Below, one piece after another: positions 1 through 11,600 of a stretch of DNA of 64,000 nucleotides. Each line of letters starts with the position of its first letter. Positions within the stretch are counted from its first letter, which is position 1. Source of the stretch: Bugulina stolonifera (lineage: Eukaryota > Bryozoa > Gymnolaemata > Cheilostomatida > Bugulidae); the NCBI GenBank assembly GCA_935421135.1, contig OW285193.1:12324099-12388098 (forward strand), read 5' to 3'. The notes beneath the pieces were generated by a model. It saw only the letters and a list, made by a program, of their open reading frames with translations. It was not told where the DNA came from and made no database searches. The position numbers and the translations under genes are program-made.

Positions 1-660
1 TTGTGGTACCAAACCCACTGACTTTCGCCAATATAATACATCAAAAGATACAGTACTAAAATGTTACAAGAAAACTTGAAAACTGGAGCATGCTCAAACA
101 GGTTTTGCCCACCACAAACTTCTCGATAGGTATGTTTACATATACATTGTACATGTATGAAAACTCATGCTTTTCAGCAACTGTAACTATTATTACCTCG
201 ATTACCACATTGGTCAGTTCATGTGGACATGTTAACTGTTAGCTATCAGTAGAGCGACCCTTGAGCATACCCCATTCCAAGTTTGAAGTGAACCTGTACA
301 ATAAAGAAAGAGGAGAAATGCTTGTACAAGTGTGAATATAAAAAACAATAACGTAAACAGATATTATAATAGCCTAATATATTTATAAAATACAAACTGG
401 TTTCAAAAGAACAGCAAATGTTCTGTGTATGAAGCTCCAAATGCTGTCAAACTAATAATAATAACTCACCAGATAAAACTGGTAAGACTTTACATACTGT
501 ATTATGAACTCCAAAGCGTTAAACTTGATCAAAAGAATTGCAAGACAGATAATATGTACAATATTATTGCTACAATGGCAGATGTTAATACCTACAAGGT
601 TACAAGTATTAACACAGACTCCACTATACAAATGTTTTAGTTACAACATGCATCGAAATG
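1..660. other. No gene recognised at left edge
   Basis: AT-rich sequence downstream of the minus-strand TRMT10C-like gene. Short open frames exist on both strands, but none has splice sites, composition or similarity that supports coding. It may hold the 3' UTR of the neighbouring gene. Confidence 0.4.
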
Positions 661-665
661 GATAG

Positions 666-3653
666 TTAAGGTTTATGTGAGTATTTCTTGCTCCTACTAT
701 TCCGAACAGGAGGACGCCATTGCAGCTCGTTATACGCTTTCTTGTCTCTCTTACTGGCTTCACTGGATACTACTCTTTCTTTATCAACATCTCCACGAAG
801 TAGAGCATGTGTTGCACAGGCGATGGCCTCCTTATAAGAAGCAGTTCTAGCTTTTTCAAAAAGCATATAAACACGATGCATTGGCATATTGCTGGTACTT
901 CCCTGAACTCTACAACAACAAGAATTTTAGAAGAAACTTTGCAGAGGCGAGTAATGGAAGGATATCTGGATAGAATGTGCAGGTAAGCAGGAAATCAGTG
1001 TCTCCTATAACATATTTCATCTGTCTTGTGATTTTGCAATGTTGAATACATACTCTTATAACATTCACGGCAAAATCAACCCAGCATATCTTGTGACCAC
1101 CAGGTATAAAATATAACCAAATAATTGGACAAATTTTTATTGCTTGATGCTATCCATAGAAACCACTAACCCTGCTGTACTGCAATAAATACACTGCTTC
1201 CCTAACCTGTAAATATGAAGGAAAATATAATATCTTACCGTACAAAGTCTCCTACTGGAATCTGTAGACATTTTAGGTTTTCTTTCCTAGCTTTGACCAT
1301 AGACTCCTGTTTCATCTCTCCACCTCTGTCTGGTAAACCTAAAATAGTTAGAAATATAAAATATATATCTACATGGTATTCATGGACATCGATAGCTGAT
1401 TCAGGTACACAACTTTGACATACATTTTATTACATACAATGTACATGCATGTAGAAGGATGCTATATAAATACTCAATAACCAAAACTAAAACAATAAAA
1501 TGCATGGTGTATAACATGGATCAGGTTAGGTTACTGTTCTAACATCAACCAAGTAGTACTATAATTTGGAGTTTTCCTCTCAGTGCATTTGTGGAGCAAG
1601 GGACGATAACTAACACATTGTGAATTAGGCTAGGGAAGCGGCTAGCTTATCATAACACTGAACAAGAAGTGGCGCTATAAAATCAGCCAACAGGACCATA
1701 CTTTGAGCAAGGTAAAATATATTATACACTCACCGCCAATGATGTAAACAGCTGAAGGATCAAAAGATTTCATTTTCTTTCTTGAATCACCAGACAGATA
1801 GACCAATTCATCTTTATCAAAAATATCTAAATAAGACTTGCTTGTCATACTGATGAAATCGTGGGGATGGCCATCAGAGAGTTTCCCTGAGATCAACTCG
1901 CGTAGTGGAGAATCCTCCGAGAGATTGCCTATAGATAATCAACAGAAAAAGGGATTAAAAACCTCAAAGCAGATGTAACCATGATAACAATTCTAGCAAA
2001 TTTCATCCATATTGCGATACCTCATTCATTATGTCATTTCACGTAGATCACAATCCCAGATTACACTTTAGATCTAGGGAAGTCAGAGTATAAAACATGT
2101 ACAATGTAGATGTACTAGATGCATAGATTATGGAACCAAACACAAGTGGGGACCTTCTCCTGCCAAATATATCACACTGACAGAAACTGAATTTCACTAG
2201 TATAAAAATACAGTAGTGTGTATAACTAGATGACAGAATATAATGTGCTTGCAGGTGATGTAAATGCCAATAAAAGTAGGGGCCACGTTTGGCCTCACAT
2301 ACTCACACAGCCAGATCTTGTATGGAGTGCTGGTTGTCCTATTCGCCAACAAGAGCTTTGTAAAGCTAGATATGTATGAGTACCGGAGAAGAGGCTTGCC
2401 AAGAATACTCTTCTCATATCCGCAATCAAATATCAACTCAGGACCAAACATGTACACGTGGCGAAGTTGGTTTGAGTACCAAAGTCTGTAATCCTTCGGT
2501 CGAAGCTGCAAGTATAACATATGAAGAAAATTAACTCACTCGTTAGTTGATTTATGGGTTCACCGATGAATAAACTACAAGTGGTTAGATAATTCAAACA
2601 CATCATATAATAGTTACCTACAAAAAGGAACATTTTACGATGATCGACTTCATGCTTTTCTCTGTTCTCATCTTTCTTTCTTTTAGCAGCTTTCTTGGTG
2701 GCCATTCTGAGATCTTCATGTTCGTGTCGACTCCGCAGATTCAACATTTCAATTCTTAAAAAACATAATATGAGGATATTGCGTTGGAAACTATATTCTT
2801 TTATAATAAAATAAGAAGGCAAAGTACAAGGAACACAGCCATTACCCTTTTGCAAATTTCACCTCCACCCCTCAGTGAAGCAGATTAACAAAAATTAAAA
2901 ATGTCAATGAGCAAATAAACAATTTCACACTATTTTAGCATGCTTGAGGTTGAAAATTTAGCTATTGCACTACTACTCTAATGCAGCTAGTCTCTGTTGC
3001 TTCAACTTGCGGGAGTTGTAGTCTTGCAAATCATTTGAATTAAAAATGGCTTGGGATTTGCAAGTTGTTTTCTCTTGCTCTGAAATCCTACAATTCTCTG
3101 AGAAGACAACTTCAATGATGGAGCAGTAATGTTATACATGTGGGTATTTCTAACATACATCTACATGTTGCAATGAGATTGTCAAACTAATGGTAAGTAA
3201 AGCACTCAACTTCTATAATCATAAAAAATTATTGAGACAGCTATGTTTATTTGGAATTCCCACTCTCAGAATTAACTCACACTCTCTGCTTTTACCGTAG
3301 AGCTGGATTTGGTGCCGTCCCCACAATACTACACAGTTAAAGGAGCTAAGAACACAAGTAAGATTCACCTACTTAGCATATTTGTTCTTGTTATTCAGCA
3401 GTACTGTCTCTTTGGCACTAAGTTTCCATAGACACTGGTAAGGAAAAACAGCTCTCAACTCATCATATACTTGCTGGCTCAATTCATCAAGACTTTCCTT
3501 TTTAGTATCAGCCTTAACATCTTCAGTTTTGTGATTAGCATTATCTGGTCTACATGAAGTTGTACAAAGTCTGAATGTAGAAATATGCCAGGTACGTTCA
3601 GTTACCAGAGACCGGAATCTTCCACACAGCAAATTACACACTGCTCTTGCCAT
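666..3653 (-). CDS. TRMT10C: tRNA methyltransferase 10 C-like, mitochondrial RNase P protein 1
   Basis: Six exons: 3653-3373, 2754-2622, 2505-2253, 1928-1734, 1338-1239 and 909-666. Phases fit throughout and give 401 residues, close to the human protein of about 403. In animals this SPOUT-family enzyme acts in mitochondria, methylating purine 9 of tRNA and joining HSD17B10 and PRORP in RNase P. Seen here: an N-terminus rich in Arg and Ser/Thr without acidic residues (residues 1-35), fitting a mitochondrial targeting peptide; a Lys/Glu-rich helical stretch in exon 2; then the Trm10 domain with ELIFDCGYE, the IYITCNLSEDSPLREL region, LVYLSGDS and YIIGGLPDRG, the last carrying the Asp expected in the active-site loop. 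The start is the first ATG; two in-frame codons upstream are non-ATG. Intron 3 begins with GC rather than GT. The exon 6 acceptor was chosen by phase. Identification as the C paralogue rests on length, the leader and exon similarity recalled from the family. Confidence 0.85.
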
Positions 3654-3871
3654 GAGCAAACCTAAAACATTGAACCCCTTATCTATCAGTTTGAAACAAA
3701 TGAAATAATTGTCCTATTTTGGTGTAAAACAGTACGAGTTAGCTTCAATATAGGCCTACATATAGATAGATGGAGCTCAGTTTACCATATCACACTAACA
3801 GCTGTTCATTCCCAAGCACGCATATGCAAGCGATCACTTGCCATAATAATACTATTTTGTTGAGAACAAGA
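3654..3871. promoter_or_regulatory. Shared divergent 5' region
   Basis: Only 218 bases separate the start codons of the minus-strand TRMT10C-like gene and the plus-strand secreted-peptide gene, so any promoters must share this space. No clear TATA box or other element could be assigned. This is inferred from geometry alone. Confidence 0.3.
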
Positions 3872-6615
3872 ATGGCCAAGTTTATAGCTTTGTATATAAC
3901 TTTCACACTTATAAGTGTGATATTTCTTGAGGCGTCTTCACGGGAGATACCCTGGGGCAGTTCGGTAATAAACTTAATATAATTATCATCATATACTAAT
4001 AATAGTGTTAGATATACTATGCAATTGACTCAGCCCTCTTGCAGCCCAGAATATTTTGAAAATAAACTAATGTTTCTCAATTGAGCATGGTGTGGAAGGT
4101 ATTATAATTGTCCATGTCAAAGTTATTTGGTTCGAACACAATAGTAAAAGTATTATACTTGATTCAGTTTCATTAAATAACTGCCTTCTAAATGTATGTA
4201 ATAAAATGCAACTACATGTACATGTATGTCAAAGTTGTGCACCTGAATCAGCTTTCGATGTAGGGGAGAGCGGGGTAAGTTGGGACAATTTTTGGTTTTT
4301 TGGGAATAATACGGAGTCTAGAGGTCATAGCATCATCATTTTTTGCATGGAGGTACTTTAATATGTTGTCTAACTATAGCCTGAAGCAGACACATTGATA
4401 AGTCAGCATAGTGCGGTAATCCATGATTTGGCAGCGCATGTCAAACGTCCCAACTTACCCCACTGACGGGGTAAGTTGGGACAGGTGTAGGGCAAGTTGG
4501 GACACCATTGAAAATATAGATTTTAGATTTGGATTAGTTTCATTTTTTATCATGAACAGATAGAATTGAAATGTTACAATAATATTACACATATTTAAAA
4601 TTATAGCCACATGTATGTATGTCCAAAAACATGTCTGCAAAAAACTGCTGGACTTTAAATTAGTTCGGCCTCGAAGTGTTTAATTTTCTTTTATTACAAG
4701 ATAGTCTAGGGAAGGTATGAAAATTGTTTTGATGTAAAAGAAAATTTTTTTGTTAAGTAAATCTTTGTTAGAATAGGAGGATGCCAGCTTGAACATGAAA
4801 AACCCTTAATTCGTTTGGCACCTTGTAGGTGTAATAATTTATAATAGCTCTATTAGCTGTAATAATTTATAAAGCTCTTTTTTGACCAAGTTCCAGTCTA
4901 CTTACGCATATTGGACTTAAAACTATAAAATAAACTAGCGCATCGTAGGTGACCATTTTTCTAATTTTGGTACAGCAAAATTTTCTTAAGCTTTAAGTTT
5001 GTCACTTAAAATAAATAGAATATAAAACCAAAACACCAGAAATAAACCAATACTAGAAAATATAGGCAAAAATGTTGATTTTTACTATAATTATTATTAG
5101 AGTTTGATGTACAATTGAACAACTGACACTCTAGATAAAATGAAATCATTGAGCAGAGAAAAGATTGTTGAATTTTAATTCCACTTGACAACCCAACCCA
5201 TAGTTCACGGCAGCATTTATGACACAGGCGATAGTAGTCAATCCGCCTCATTCATGTGATGGAGTCGATCCAACCTGCGTCTTTCTCTTGGTGCTAATTA
5301 CCTTTCCTGGGTTTTGGACAGTGGTAAATTGGATATTTACAGATGGAAAACCTATAACTTTGTAAATAGATTATCGATGATGTTTGATTAAACTATTCCT
5401 TGGTACTCTCACCGAAGATGGCAGTTCAACTGGGGTTGGGTAACAATAAGTGTGGAGAGACATTGAGTGTACATGTATATAGCCTACTTGTCTAGTTTGA
5501 ACAACAAAGAGTGAATCCTCCAAACTTTATAACTAAATTATACCTAATAATCTATTGAATTATTAGCTTGGTGCTGCCTGATGGTGTTAGTTGGTCTGGT
5601 AGGGGTTTCAAAAGGCGCAGAAACGGTGTTCGAAGTGTAGGTATGGGTAGGAAAAGGATGTAGTTTATACATTGTGTTGGTGCTACCCACTGCTGTCAGG
5701 GTCATGAGTAAAGTGAGGACAGAACAGAGATCAAAAGCTGTTATAGCAATGAGTCGGGTTTGACCTGTTTCTACTACGAGTAATGTCAATACTAGCTATA
5801 GTGCCATCCCCACACAGGATTGGAGTTCTTTACCAAAGTCAAATGCTATCCAAGATTCATCAAACAACTTTTAGTTAGAGAAAAGGTGAAATTACAGTGT
5901 CATCTTGGATTCATATCATTCCACAAACATAATTTATTATTACAAATGGTGTCCCAACTTGCCCCACTTCCAGCGTCCCAACTTGCCCCACACTCCCAAT
6001 TTTTTGTAAAACACAATTTTTTATTAAGATTTTTGACTTGAGCTAATTCTAACTTTAGATGCTGTAACTAGATGCTATAGAGTCTCTGTGTGCAAATTTT
6101 CAAAACTATGGAGTCATTCTTTCATTAAAAAAATTAGAAACTCGTCAAGAAAAAAAAATTTACTCAAATATGCAAATATTACATTATTGCAAATTGCAAA
6201 AAAAATATTTATTCAACTTAGAAAACAAAATAGTGGGTTATGTTTATTTATGTTGATCTAACCTTTGGTCCATACCATAAAAATGTAATGGGTCTCATAA
6301 TACCCAAAACAGCCCTGTCCCAACTTACCCCGCTCTCCCCTACGTGAATACCATGTAGATATAGGGAGCATGTTCAGGCTGTTACATCATTGCACATCTG
6401 CATATATACTATAACTATGTTCAACTACTAACAATATTAAATTATATCTCTAAAAGTATTTAATTATTTGATTTCAGTGTGTTTTGAGCTGCAACAGCAT
6501 TTCTCATGAATGCTACCAGGATTGTATTGGCCAAGGTTATTCAGTCAGGTCTCCATGTACATATAACTGTTCCATGACTGCTGCTGGGTGCAGAGAAACA
6601 TGCATAGACTCCTAA
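3872..6615 (+). CDS. Small secreted cysteine-rich peptide precursor
   Basis: Two exons, 3872-3964 and 6478-6615, joined in phase 0 by GT-AG signals, encode 76 residues. Residues 1-23 form a clear signal peptide (MAKFIALY, then a hydrophobic stretch ending near LEASS). The second exon supplies all eight cysteines in two identical halves, each C-x3-C-x6-C-x3-C, separated by ten residues. This spacing resembles disulfide-stabilised helical hairpins, in which two C-x3-C helices are clamped together; here two such hairpins would lie in tandem. There is no dibasic site after the leader. A polyadenylation signal AATAAA lies at 6714-6719. The 2.5 kb intron is mostly a transposable element. I do not recognise a named family. 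A role as a defence, signalling or other secreted peptide cannot be told from sequence. Confidence 0.6.
4263..6340. mobile_element. Inverted-repeat DNA element inside peptide-gene intron
   Basis: Perfect 28-base inverted termini occur at 4260-4287 and 6316-6343 (inner part GGGGAGAGCGGGGTAAGTTG). If the outer TA is a target duplication, the element spans 2,078 bases. Subterminal copies of the GGGGTAAGTTGGGACA word recur in both orientations near 4448-4504 and 5950-5996. No transposase reading frame of convincing length was found inside, so it is probably non-autonomous. The TA flank would fit Tc1/mariner-like insertion, but the superfamily is not certain. Confidence 0.75.
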
Positions 6616-6619
6616 CAAT

Positions 6620-8580
6620 CTAATAGCCTAAGGGCAGATGCCATCATACCAAACTTCTAGTTTTAACTTTACTGTCAATAGGCTAATTAATTAAATTGTT
6701 TATACAAATGTGAAATAAATGTTTCAACTAATATCTACATGTATTACTCATTATCTATCCTATCACCTATGAGATACTATGAATGATAACATAAATATAA
6801 TTCATAATAAATATCAAATTATAATCATTATTATAATTATTATTATATTATTTTATGTTGTTGTGCAAATGTCTGAATCAGCGAATGTGCCCGAGGTGAT
6901 GGGTTTAATTAGAACTTTTGTGTTTGACGACATTATGTAGTCAACTGCCCGTGCATATATAGCATATGACATGACATTACCACTATAACTAGGTATTGAA
7001 AACTATCAGGCAATCACAATTATTTGTATAATCTGGTCTGGTCATTATTTTGTTTTCAATATTTTCATGCTTCTGTTCCAATATCCGGTGGCATGCTGTT
7101 TAGTAAGCGCGTCGCTCATTGGTAGGATTTGTAAAGACCTGCTTTATTTGTTACTAACGTGGTTAACCTGTGGTCCTTTCACAAACAGGACAAACTCATG
7201 ATGCAAGGCATTATCGGTCGTAAAGAACTGAGTGAATTATTCCTATTCTAGAACCTAAGTATAATCCAGTGACCTTGGCGAATGTCATGTAAATTTTTTG
7301 TCAGAGATAGAAGCCAAACAAGTCTTGGCAGAGGCAAAGCAAAGGTGGTCAAGGTAGAATATATTATTATAATTATATTATATATATTTATAAATATAAT
7401 ATAAGCAAAGCTAAATTAATGTATTATATCAAAGTCAAAGTCTCAAAGATGGCTATGGTAACTACGTGCACAGTCTAAATCAATAATAATTTTAATTTGA
7501 GGTGGGTACGGGATACACAAGTAGAAGCAGTAGTAGAGTATAGCCATAGTATAGGTATTTTAAAGAGTTACTAACACTCATACGATAGTATACTATACTA
7601 CTTAGTCTTACACTACATGTCTATCTCGTGGCCGTACCTATCTATGTAGTGAAGTGCCCGTACATTTGTGGTATACGACATGGGCGAGCTTTATAAAGTA
7701 TTATTTTCAGCTGGTTTTCAAGCAAAGCCTATCAGCTTAGTGGTTGGTATACTTGTCAAGTCTCCAGATTTCACAGAGACATTCTAAGTGTTGAAGAGTA
7801 CCTTTCTACCTCTCAGATGAGATACTTCCAACTTTTACAAGATGACATGATAACTTTTTAACAACACATAGGACTCAATAAAAAAATCATTTTTTGAATG
7901 AAAAATGCAGTAGCAAATATACAATATATCATCTGCAATTATGAGCTTCGAAGTTGGATATCAAAACAATCTTAATGTAGCAAAATTTAAGTCGAATTAA
8001 AGTTGAAATCATGTGTGGAAAATTATTTATTCTCTACCGCAAATTTTTTGCGGCATTTCGAACGAAAAGCTGGTGCGTTAGTAAACTCATATTTAGCCAT
8101 CTTCACCTGAAGAATCTTTCAAAAATTGTTCTAATCACGCCTCCAGGTTATTATTTATGATTATTTTATGGGTATGATCGGAGGGGGTTTACGTTTTGAT
8201 CAATTAGTGATAAACGGTGTTACTGCAAAACCAGCTGAAAATAATACTTTATAAAGCTCGCCTACGACATGACGTTGTCATTATCACTAGATATCATATT
8301 CTATTGGAAATTATACTGAAAATTACTTTTTATTATTTTCAGCTGTTTTCTTTGTGAAAAGAACATATTTATCCTACTTGTGAGTGCAGTCTTCTTTTTA
8401 CTGAATACAATAGTGGATGATTTGCTATTTCAATAGATGAGGGTCGTCATATGTTTGTTCATATTCGATATTGGTTGGTCTTTAGTTTGTTCTACTATGA
8501 ATATAATTAACTTTGTTTTGGACGTTATGTTAGGCCCTACTCTATTTGTTATATTTCTACTTTACAGCAGTCATGTAGTA
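6620..8580. other. Intergenic region with duplicated segment
   Basis: No coding exons were recognised. A stretch near 6937-7000 is repeated in diverged form at 7643-7682 and continues at 8272-8295; the second copy is interrupted by the 7683-8262 element. The first copy therefore shows the empty site. Confidence 0.5.
7683..8262. mobile_element. 580 bp MITE with 9 bp target-site duplication
   Basis: The termini 7683-7718 and 8227-8262 are inverted repeats of about 36 bases, beginning GGCGAGCTTTATAAAG. The element is flanked by the direct repeat TACGACATG at 7674-7682 and 8263-8271. A 9-base duplication is typical of Mutator-like elements. There is no coding capacity, so it is a non-autonomous member. 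A diverged paralogue of the flank without the insert lies near 6937-7000. Confidence 0.8.
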
Positions 8581-8625
8581 ATGATGGAATCCTTAACTGC
8601 AAGCTGGCTCTATTGATTAGCTGAA

Positions 8626-11600
8626 ATGAGTTCCACCACAGATCTGGTATGGGATCACTCCGCTGGTGAGAACTTACAAACTTACGACAGCCTGAGTGAT
8701 GACCTTGAGCCAGTCAATTTCTATAATGGGTAGGTCTTAACTAACTAACTTCAATCTTCAATCGGGCTGATCATTGAATTGTCACACTGTATATTGGTTT
8801 TGTCATAACCTTTGGTTTAATGAGCAGTTATTACATGCTATATGTTTGTGTGTTCTTGAGATTTGTAACATTTTTTTGCACTTTTTACTCATATATAGTT
8901 AATAGCAAAATGTGTGCCACAAATATGTGGGGTAATGCTTTACATGTTGACGTTCTGCGTTGCTGTTGTCCACTTCCGTGGGGTCACATATACTGTACTA
9001 ATGCATGCATGTTTATCTCCCAAATACATTTTGTATGTTTTATTTTTAGAGCTTTAATCAATGAGTCAATCTCTGATGACAGTGATGTAATAAAAATATC
9101 AAGACGACATCTGTCTTTTATACTGCGTAGTTTGGATGAAGCTACAAGTTTGTTGAGAGAGCAGAGGAACCTTCAAGATGCTATCCGTCAGCAATCTGTA
9201 AGAGCTACGTTTGTTATTTTCACAGTTATTGGAGTATTGTTTTGTGTTTAGCCCAGTGGTGATACCTGCATTGTTGTTATGTTTTATTGGCTGTCAGTGC
9301 CAAATATAACTAGTCTATGGTAGACCATGGGTTGATTATTGTATGCCAGACTACATTTCTACTGACAAACAAAACCGCAGCGGCCAACATTGCATTGCAG
9401 ATTGTTTTTTTTTTCAAAATTAGCAATGAGATGGAAAGTGGTCAAATTTTTTTATTGCCGTCAGGATTATTTTTATACATTTATACAGATTTGAATTAGT
9501 TTTTAATAGATGAAACAATGCCTCACCGCACTCGTCAGGTATAGTGTACGCAAGTCCAACCAGGGAAAAATATGGTGGCTAACTTTGTTTCTCTGTATAA
9601 TCTTTTTCATTCCACAATCGTTGACTTGCATATCTCCTTACTGTCTGTTAAAAGATCACCACTGCGTACCAGAGACCTAAAACGGAATAATTATATACTT
9701 GATTGTTTAGTTGCATGGTCATACTCAAGTCCACTCATACCATTGTACGAGTATACTGTACATGTGTATGCACACAGGCTAACACCCAACAGGTGGTCAA
9801 CTCCATCCCAGATTAGATTAATAGTCTTGTAACGTATTTTTTATAAATCCACTTGATGTTAATTCCCAATCTCTCGCAAACCAGTATTTTGCAGCAGGTG
9901 GAAGTAAATGAGATTATTAGAATTAAATGTTATTTAGTGATAATCTGTCTGATTATTATTTTAGCAAGCACAATCTCCCAACTCCAGTAGCATCAAGGGA
10001 GTCAGGAGGTGCTGTTCTAAATTCATCAATATTATATCCCGGTTCAACTTATTTATAACCATATTTCTACAGGTGAGTTCCACATCATATAATCTCTCTG
10101 AGAATTTTAGTTCTATTATTAGGATATATCATAAATCAATATTCATAATATGCATGTAATAGTATTATCATAGAGTTAATTCAACTTGTCCAAATTATTG
10201 ATGTAATATGCCAATGCTTTATATTATGTTACTGAAACCTGTATAGGTAAACTAGACAATATATAGCTCTGGGTTTTGACTGTCGTGTTTGCTATTTGCT
10301 GGTTATTACAGGGTCTGATGCTTATTTTGGTAACAATCATAGATTCATCTTCAACTCAACCTGGAAAACATAAAACTTCTCATAACAAAACTAAAGATGT
10401 AGTAAACTCTGAAAACTGGTCGGTGAGTCGTTTTCCTGTGTTTCAATTCTTGCCTCCTATCAGTCCATATACCTACATTTATTATCTTTGCAAACATCAT
10501 ATGGAATATCAACATGCGATCAGGTGATCAGGGGATAAAAATAGAATAGAGGACAATTTCTGTGTTAGCAAACAGATTTCATAACAATTGTTGGCGTGTG
10601 ATTAGAATGCTATCATGTATATTTGTAAGGTATCATCAGATAAGCTAATTCACACAATTATGCATGTCTATCACTATCTGCAGTATAGACCCACAGTGAC
10701 AGACTAATGCTAGAAAATCAACATCATAAACATATTTTTATTATACTGCGGTTCTAAACATCTAATATACCTTATTTGTTTGTAGTATTTAACTGCTGTG
10801 TTATTGGAAGCAGGTGGGATCAAAGCTAATACTCTTGCTAAAAAATATTGTAGTTATTAGCATACTATTTTCCTCACACAGTGCGTATATCCTGTATACT
10901 AGATTATATGATGTTGTTTTCTGTCATGTAGGAAGGTGTTATAGTGGTAACTGCACTCTCATACTTTCTTGGCAAAATCAAGTGTACAATAAAATCATCA
11001 GCAATGAACTGATTGCTCTAATAAGACTATGTAGATGATCTCATGTGAGGCCTTCCTAGTCAATTAAATGCAGGGTTGTTTCACATAAACAACTAACAAA
11101 TGATGAGGCCCTACAAACCTGTGCACTCAATACAGTCAGCAAATAATTTATTTGACTCTGAAAATTTAGTGGGTTGTAGAATATGAATATTTGATAACAA
11201 TATTGTTCACCAAATTCAACCTGATTATGAAGTTTCCTTTTTCCTGCATGCTAACTGACTATCTAGTTCATAGGCTACAATAATTATATGATACTGTTTG
11301 CTGAAATTTAATCTGTACATACAATGTAGTGATTATCAACTTGAACTGAGAGATTTGATATTAATTTTCATCTTAGTACATGATTGAATAAGATTGCTAC
11401 TAACTCTGCAGCAACAGAGGGGTATCAATTTTATTATAATCGCAAACATCTCTATAATTTGTAGACATACTTTGTAATGTGGTTCTTGATGGCTGTCAAC
11501 TTCTGCCTTATCCTTTACATATCAGGTAAGATAACTCCAAATCTGCTCTTTGCACATAAGTGAAGATAACTCCAACTTATACTATCACTATCTTTTTCTC

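Noticed and set aside
5544..5789. Minus-strand frame with Thr/Pro-rich peptide inside the 2 kb inverted-repeat element
   Set aside because: Too short, no transposase motif and no splice context.
10786..11035. Extra exons of the channel-like gene (YLTAVLLEAG at 10786, EGVIVVTALSYFLGKI at 10932)
   Set aside because: Attractive peptides, but their phases do not fit each other or the flanking exons without creating a frameshift.
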